Part shown: positions 14,508 through 16,968 of the stretch, in pieces
Layout: the number at the start of each line of letters is the position of its first letter
Position numbering within the stretch: position 1 is the first letter of the stretch
NCBI GenBank assembly: GCA_031273365.1
Contig: JAISSA010000257.1
Span: 1 to 16,968 of the forward strand
Length of the DNA: 16,968 bases
Direction of reading: 5' to 3'
From: Synergistaceae bacterium
GTDB taxonomy: Bacteria > Synergistota > Synergistia > Synergistales > Aminobacteriaceae
The notes under the pieces: model-generated
What the model saw: only the letters and a program-made list of their open reading frames with translations
Database searches by the model: none
Told to the model about the DNA's origin: nothing
Made by a program: the position numbers and the translations under genes

Positions 14508-15029
14508 ATGGCGAAGGTGGCTGTTATTCTGGGCAGCGATTCGGATTGGGTGGTTATGGAGCCGGGGTACCGAATCCTGAGGGACTTCGGGATTTCTGTG
14601 GACGTTCTGGTCGCTTCCGCTCACCGAACGCCGCAGGCGGTGCAGGACTTCGTCGTCCCGGCGAAAGAGAGGGGAACGGAGGTCATCATCGCGGTTGCGG
14701 GGGCGGCGGCTCACCTGCCGGGCACGGTCGCGGCGCATACGATCCTGCCCGTCATCGGGGTCCCGGTCGCGGGGAAAGCGCTTGGCGGAATGGACGCGCT
14801 TCTGAGCATCGCGCAGATGCCCGCGGGCGTTCCTGTGGGAACGATGGCAATCGACGGAGGCAGGAACGCGGCCCTTTATGCGGCCTCGATTCTGGCGCTG
14901 CAAAACGAGGACCTCGCCCGGCGGCTTTTGGATTTTCGAGAGGCTCAGGCGGAGGCGGTATACCGGAAAAACGAGGCCCTGCGGACGAAGATCGAAGACG
15001 AAGAAAAAAAAGCGAAACCCGAGCGATAA
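14508..15029 (+). CDS. purE: N5-carboxyaminoimidazole ribonucleotide mutase PurE (class I)
   Basis: A 173-residue enzyme that moves the carboxyl of N5-CAIR to give CAIR in purine synthesis. Blocks are GSDSDW (~9-14), SAHRTP (~44-49), AGAAAHLPG and SIAQMPAGVPVGT, all of the class I type that works with PurK; no purK is in view. The ATG at 14508 follows GAGGGGGTG. The ~10-residue C-terminal tail is rich in Lys and Glu. It is the first gene of the operon, and its stop lies in a 12-bp inverted repeat. Confidence 0.96.
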   Translation: MAKVAVILGSDSDWVVMEPGYRILRDFGISVDVLVASAHRTPQAVQDFVVPAKERGTEVIIAVAGAAAHLPGTVAAHTILPVIGVPVAGKALGGMDALLSIAQMPAGVPVGTMAIDGGRNAALYAASILALQNEDLARRLLDFREAQAEAVYRKNEALRTKIEDEEKKAKPER

Positions 15030-15065
15030 TTCAAGCCCCCAGAGTGGACTGCGGAATTATCGCTC
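15021..15065 (+). repeat. Perfect 12-bp inverted repeat over the purE stop
   Basis: GAGCGATAATTC (15021-15032) pairs with GAATTATCGCTC (15054-15065) around a 21-base loop. It could be an attenuator, a weak terminator or an RNA-stability stem between purE and purC. No clear T run follows. Confidence 0.65.
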
Positions 15066-15069
15066 AAAA

Positions 15070-15105
15070 TTTTATACGAACTTTTATACGAACTCTTATA
15101 CGAAT
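15070..15105 (+). repeat. Three 12-bp tandem repeats between purE and purC
   Basis: TTTTATACGAAC occurs twice (15070-15081, 15082-15093), and a third unit with two changes follows (15094-15105). They lie directly after the inverted repeat and ~20 bp before the purC ATG. Each unit holds a TATAC word, so a protein-binding site or spacer expansion are both possible. Confidence 0.9.
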
Positions 15106-15125
15106 CAGAAAGGAACTGAGGGACG

Positions 15126-15860
15126 ATGGGAACGGAAACGATGCTTTACGAGGGGAAGGCCAAACAGATTTTTTCGACGGACAAACCCGACGAGGTCCGG
15201 GTTTACTTCAAAGACGACGCGACGGCCTTCAACGGGGAGAAGAAAGGGACCATCCAGTCCAAGGGGGTTCTGAACAACTCGATCTCCGCGTTCTTCTTCG
15301 AGCTGCTTCAGTCTGAGGGGATTCCCTCTCACTTCATCAAAAAAATCGACGATCGCAACATGCTGGTCAAAAAGCTGAGCATCGTCCCCATCGAGGTGGT
15401 CGTCCGCAACATAGTCGCCGGCAGCCTTTCGAAACGCCTGGGCTGGGAAGAGGGCCGCAGGCTGTCCCGGCCCGTCGTCGAACTGTACTACAAGGACGAC
15501 GCGCTGGGCGACCCCCTGATCAACCGCTCGCACGCCGCGGCCATGGACATCGCCACGCCGTCGCAGCTCGACGCGCTGGAGGAAACGGGCCTCAAAGTCA
15601 ACGCCGTCCTGCAAAAATTTCTTGCGGACAAAAAGCTCCTTCTGGTCGACTTCAAGCTGGAGTTTGGCGTCCCCGTCCAGGCTCAGAGCGCCGCACCCGG
15701 GGGGCAGGTTCTGCTGGGCGACGAAATTTCGCCGGACACCTGTCGCTTCTGGGACAGCACGACAAACGAAAAACTGGACAAGGACCGCTTCCGCCGGGAC
15801 CTTGGCAACGTCGTGGAGGCCTATCAGGAAATCTGGAGCCGCCTTGGGGGAGGTCGGTGA
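15126..15860 (+). CDS. purC: SAICAR synthase PurC
   Basis: A 244-residue enzyme that joins CAIR and aspartate with ATP to form SAICAR. Near the N-terminus LYEGKAKQIF is the ATP-grip loop; DDATAFNGEKKG, VVRNIVAGSLSKRLG and VDFKLEFG are the family blocks, and DEISPDTCRFWD is near the end. Length is normal. The ATG at 15126 has GAGGG close by. It follows PurE, which makes its substrate, and is followed by purS after one base. Confidence 0.96.
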   Translation: MGTETMLYEGKAKQIFSTDKPDEVRVYFKDDATAFNGEKKGTIQSKGVLNNSISAFFFELLQSEGIPSHFIKKIDDRNMLVKKLSIVPIEVVVRNIVAGSLSKRLGWEEGRRLSRPVVELYYKDDALGDPLINRSHAAAMDIATPSQLDALEETGLKVNAVLQKFLADKKLLLVDFKLEFGVPVQAQSAAPGGQVLLGDEISPDTCRFWDSTTNEKLDKDRFRRDLGNVVEAYQEIWSRLGGGR

Positions 15861-15861
15861 G

Positions 15862-16185
15862 ATGTTCATGGCGAGGGTTACGGTCATGCTCAAAAAAAGC
15901 GTTCTCGATCCGCAGGGCGCGGCCGTGGAGCGCGCGTTGAAAATTCATCTGGGGGATGCCTCTTCCGTAAAAGACGCTTCCGCAAAAGACGCTGCTGTTT
16001 CAGGATCTGTCTTCGGCATATCTTCCGTTCGGGTCGGCAAGGTCGTCGAGCTGACGATCGAGGGCCCCGACGCGGAAAGCGTCAGAGAGAAGGTAAAGGC
16101 CCTCGCCGACCGCCTCCTGGCGAACCCCGTGATGGAGGAGTACACCGTCGACGTGGAGCCCCTTTGCGATTCCTGTACGGCATGA
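15862..16185 (+). CDS. purS: FGAM synthase small subunit PurS, with an insertion
   Basis: A 107-residue PurS. With PurQ and the small-type PurL it forms the three-part synthase that converts FGAR to FGAM. KKSVLDPQGAAVERAL at the start, SSVRVGKVVELTIEG in the middle and LANPVMEEYTVDVE at the end are typical. The usual size is about 80 residues; the extra ~20 residues (~35-54, SSVKDASAKDAAVSGSVFG) replace the short loop before the second strand and come from a 15-bp duplication. The ATG at 15862 follows the purC stop by one base and has GGGAGG ~11 bases upstream; a second ATG at 15868 is possible. Confidence 0.93.
   Translation: MFMARVTVMLKKSVLDPQGAAVERALKIHLGDASSVKDASAKDAAVSGSVFGISSVRVGKVVELTIEGPDAESVREKVKALADRLLANPVMEEYTVDVEPLCDSCTA
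15962..15991 (+). repeat. 15-bp tandem duplication in purS
   Basis: Two 15-bp units (15962-15976, 15977-15991) differ at one base and encode SVKDA and SAKDA. They account for part of the PurS insertion. The near-identity suggests a recent event. Confidence 0.9.
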
Positions 16186-16239
16186 TGGAAAAATATGAAT
16201 GGAAAAACACGATTGGAAAAATACGATGGGTAAAAATAT
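16184..16239 (+). repeat. Four ~14-bp tandem units between purS and purQ
   Basis: Units start at 16184, 16197, 16211 and 16225, each a variant of GATTGGAAAAATAC with 13-15 bp. They fill the whole purS-purQ spacer and reach the purQ start codon. The words GATGG and GGAAAAA recur, so no single ribosome binding site stands out. Confidence 0.85.
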
Positions 16240-16241
16240 GA
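16185..16241 (+). CDS. Possible 18-codon coupling mini-ORF between purS and purQ
   Basis: The ATG at 16185 shares its A with the purS stop (TGATG), and the TGA at 16239 overlaps the purQ ATG at 16238 (ATGA). The peptide MEKYEWKNTIGKIRWVKI comes entirely from the tandem repeats. It could let ribosomes pass from purS to purQ by re-initiation. It may also be an accident of the repeat. Confidence 0.3.
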   Translation: MEKYEWKNTIGKIRWVKI

Positions 16242-16968
16242 AGGCCGCGGTCGTCGTCTTCCCGGACTCGAACGGCGACCGTGACGCCAAAAGAGCGCTC
16301 GAGGCGATCGGACGGGGACTGAACGCCAGCACCACGGGCAAAATCGACGGGATTGACGTTCGGTTCGTCTGGCACAGGGAAAGCTCCATTGAGGACTTCG
16401 ACCTTATCGTCCTCCCGGGGGGGTTCACGTTTGGAGACTACCTGAGAACAGGGGCCATTGCGCGTTACTCCCCCGTGATGGCGGAGGTCGTCCGTCAGGC
16501 CGGGCGTGGGACGAAGGTTCTCGGGATATGCAACGGGTTTCAGATTCTGACGGAGGCGGGCCTGCTGCCGGGGGCCCTTCTGCGCAACCGCGATCTGCTC
16601 TTCCTTGGCCGGGACGTCTGGCTCAGGGTCGAGAACGACGCCACGCCGTTCACGAACGCCTACGCGAAGGGCCAGGTCATCCGCCTGCCCGTTGCGCACG
16701 GGGACGGCAACTACTTTATCGACGACGAGGGTTATAGACAACTGGAGGGCGAGGGGCGGATCGTTTTCCGCTACTGCGCGCCGGACGGCGCTGTCAGGGC
16801 GTCAGACGCGCCGAACGGGGCTAAAGGCAACATCGCCGGGATCGTCAACGAAAAAGGGAACGTTTTGGGACTGATGCCCCACCCGGAGCGCCTGTGCGAG
16901 CCCATTCTGGGCGGGCAGGACGGACGGGGCGTCTTCGAGTCGCTGCTGAACGCGGTATGCGGAGGGTT
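16238..16968 (+). CDS. purQ: FGAM synthase glutamine amidotransferase subunit PurQ, partial at the C-terminus
   Basis: Visible are 243 codons; no stop is reached. PurQ hydrolyses glutamine and passes ammonia to PurL. It is a class I glutamine amidotransferase: GICNGFQ holds the nucleophile C98, and MPHPER carries H215 and E217. GGFTFGDYLRTGAIAR and PVAHGDGNYF are family blocks. The start at 16238 gives the normal opening MKAAVVVFPDSN; ATGs at 16226 and 16199 would add a repeat-coded tail. The opening has PDSNGD where PGSNCD or PGTNCD is common. purL probably follows beyond the window. Confidence 0.95.
   Translation, partial: MKAAVVVFPDSNGDRDAKRALEAIGRGLNASTTGKIDGIDVRFVWHRESSIEDFDLIVLPGGFTFGDYLRTGAIARYSPVMAEVVRQAGRGTKVLGICNGFQILTEAGLLPGALLRNRDLLFLGRDVWLRVENDATPFTNAYAKGQVIRLPVAHGDGNYFIDDEGYRQLEGEGRIVFRYCAPDGAVRASDAPNGAKGNIAGIVNEKGNVLGLMPHPERLCEPILGGQDGRGVFESLLNAVCGG

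Noticed and set aside
15070..15105. A CRISPR array
   Set aside because: The units are 12 bp, directly adjacent and without spacers, so this is a plain tandem repeat.
14477..15316. A 279-codon plus-strand frame over purE
   Set aside because: It is Gly/Arg-rich and overlaps purE and purC, which carry all the family motifs in other frames.

Overview
The window is one compact bacterial chromosomal segment. It is GC-rich, with GGAGG-type ribosome binding sites, ATG, GTG and TTG starts, and overlapping ATGA junctions. The housekeeping order rpsO, rpmE, thyX, DUF1385 gene, prfA, prmC on one strand, together with a purE-purC-purS-purQ operon, suggests a Gram-negative anaerobe of the Synergistota type. 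That placement is an inference from gene order and protein flavour, not a demonstrated identity. No RNA genes, IS elements or CRISPR arrays were seen.

Layout, left to right. (1) Positions 1-301, minus strand: the start of birA (biotin ligase/repressor), cut by the window edge. Its own promoter lies under a near-consensus BirA operator. (2) Positions 376-7044, minus strand: a four-gene cassette that is not a standard housekeeping set. In transcription order it holds a small winged-helix-like protein; an AAA/ORC-like ATPase (ATGA-coupled to it); a helical-repeat protein resembling the tail of SWIM zinc-finger proteins but without the SWIM finger; and a fusion of an Fe-S-type PD-(D/E)XK nuclease with a soluble FtsK motor. 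The two halves of the cassette are each preceded by a copy of the same ~34-bp sequence. (3) Positions 7183-12471, minus strand: the translation/housekeeping run rpsO-rpmE-(terminator)-thyX-DUF1385 gene-prfA-prmC-alpha/beta hydrolase, mostly overlapping or nearly abutting. (4) Positions 12512-14233, minus strand: a solitary GspE/PilB-type secretion ATPase. (5) Positions 14407-16968, plus strand: the purine operon purE-purC-purS-purQ, with purQ cut by the window edge.

How the genes fit together. The birA region is a self-contained biotin-sensing autoregulatory unit. PrmC methylates the GGQ glutamine of the RF1 encoded just upstream. PurS and PurQ are two parts of the three-part FGAM synthase, and PurE and PurC are neighbouring steps of the same pathway. 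The cassette combines a motor, a nuclease, an ATPase and protein-interaction or DNA-binding parts. This fits a DNA-targeting machine (defence against foreign DNA, or DNA-end processing), but no known named system was recognised and no activity can be proved from sequence.

The most promising candidate for an undescribed system is the 376-7044 cassette. A second, window-wide pattern is the abundance of short tandem duplications. They measure 12, 14, 15, 16, 18 and 81 bp and occur at eight places, in linkers, protein N-termini and intergenic spacers. They have reshaped starts, linkers and coupling regions.
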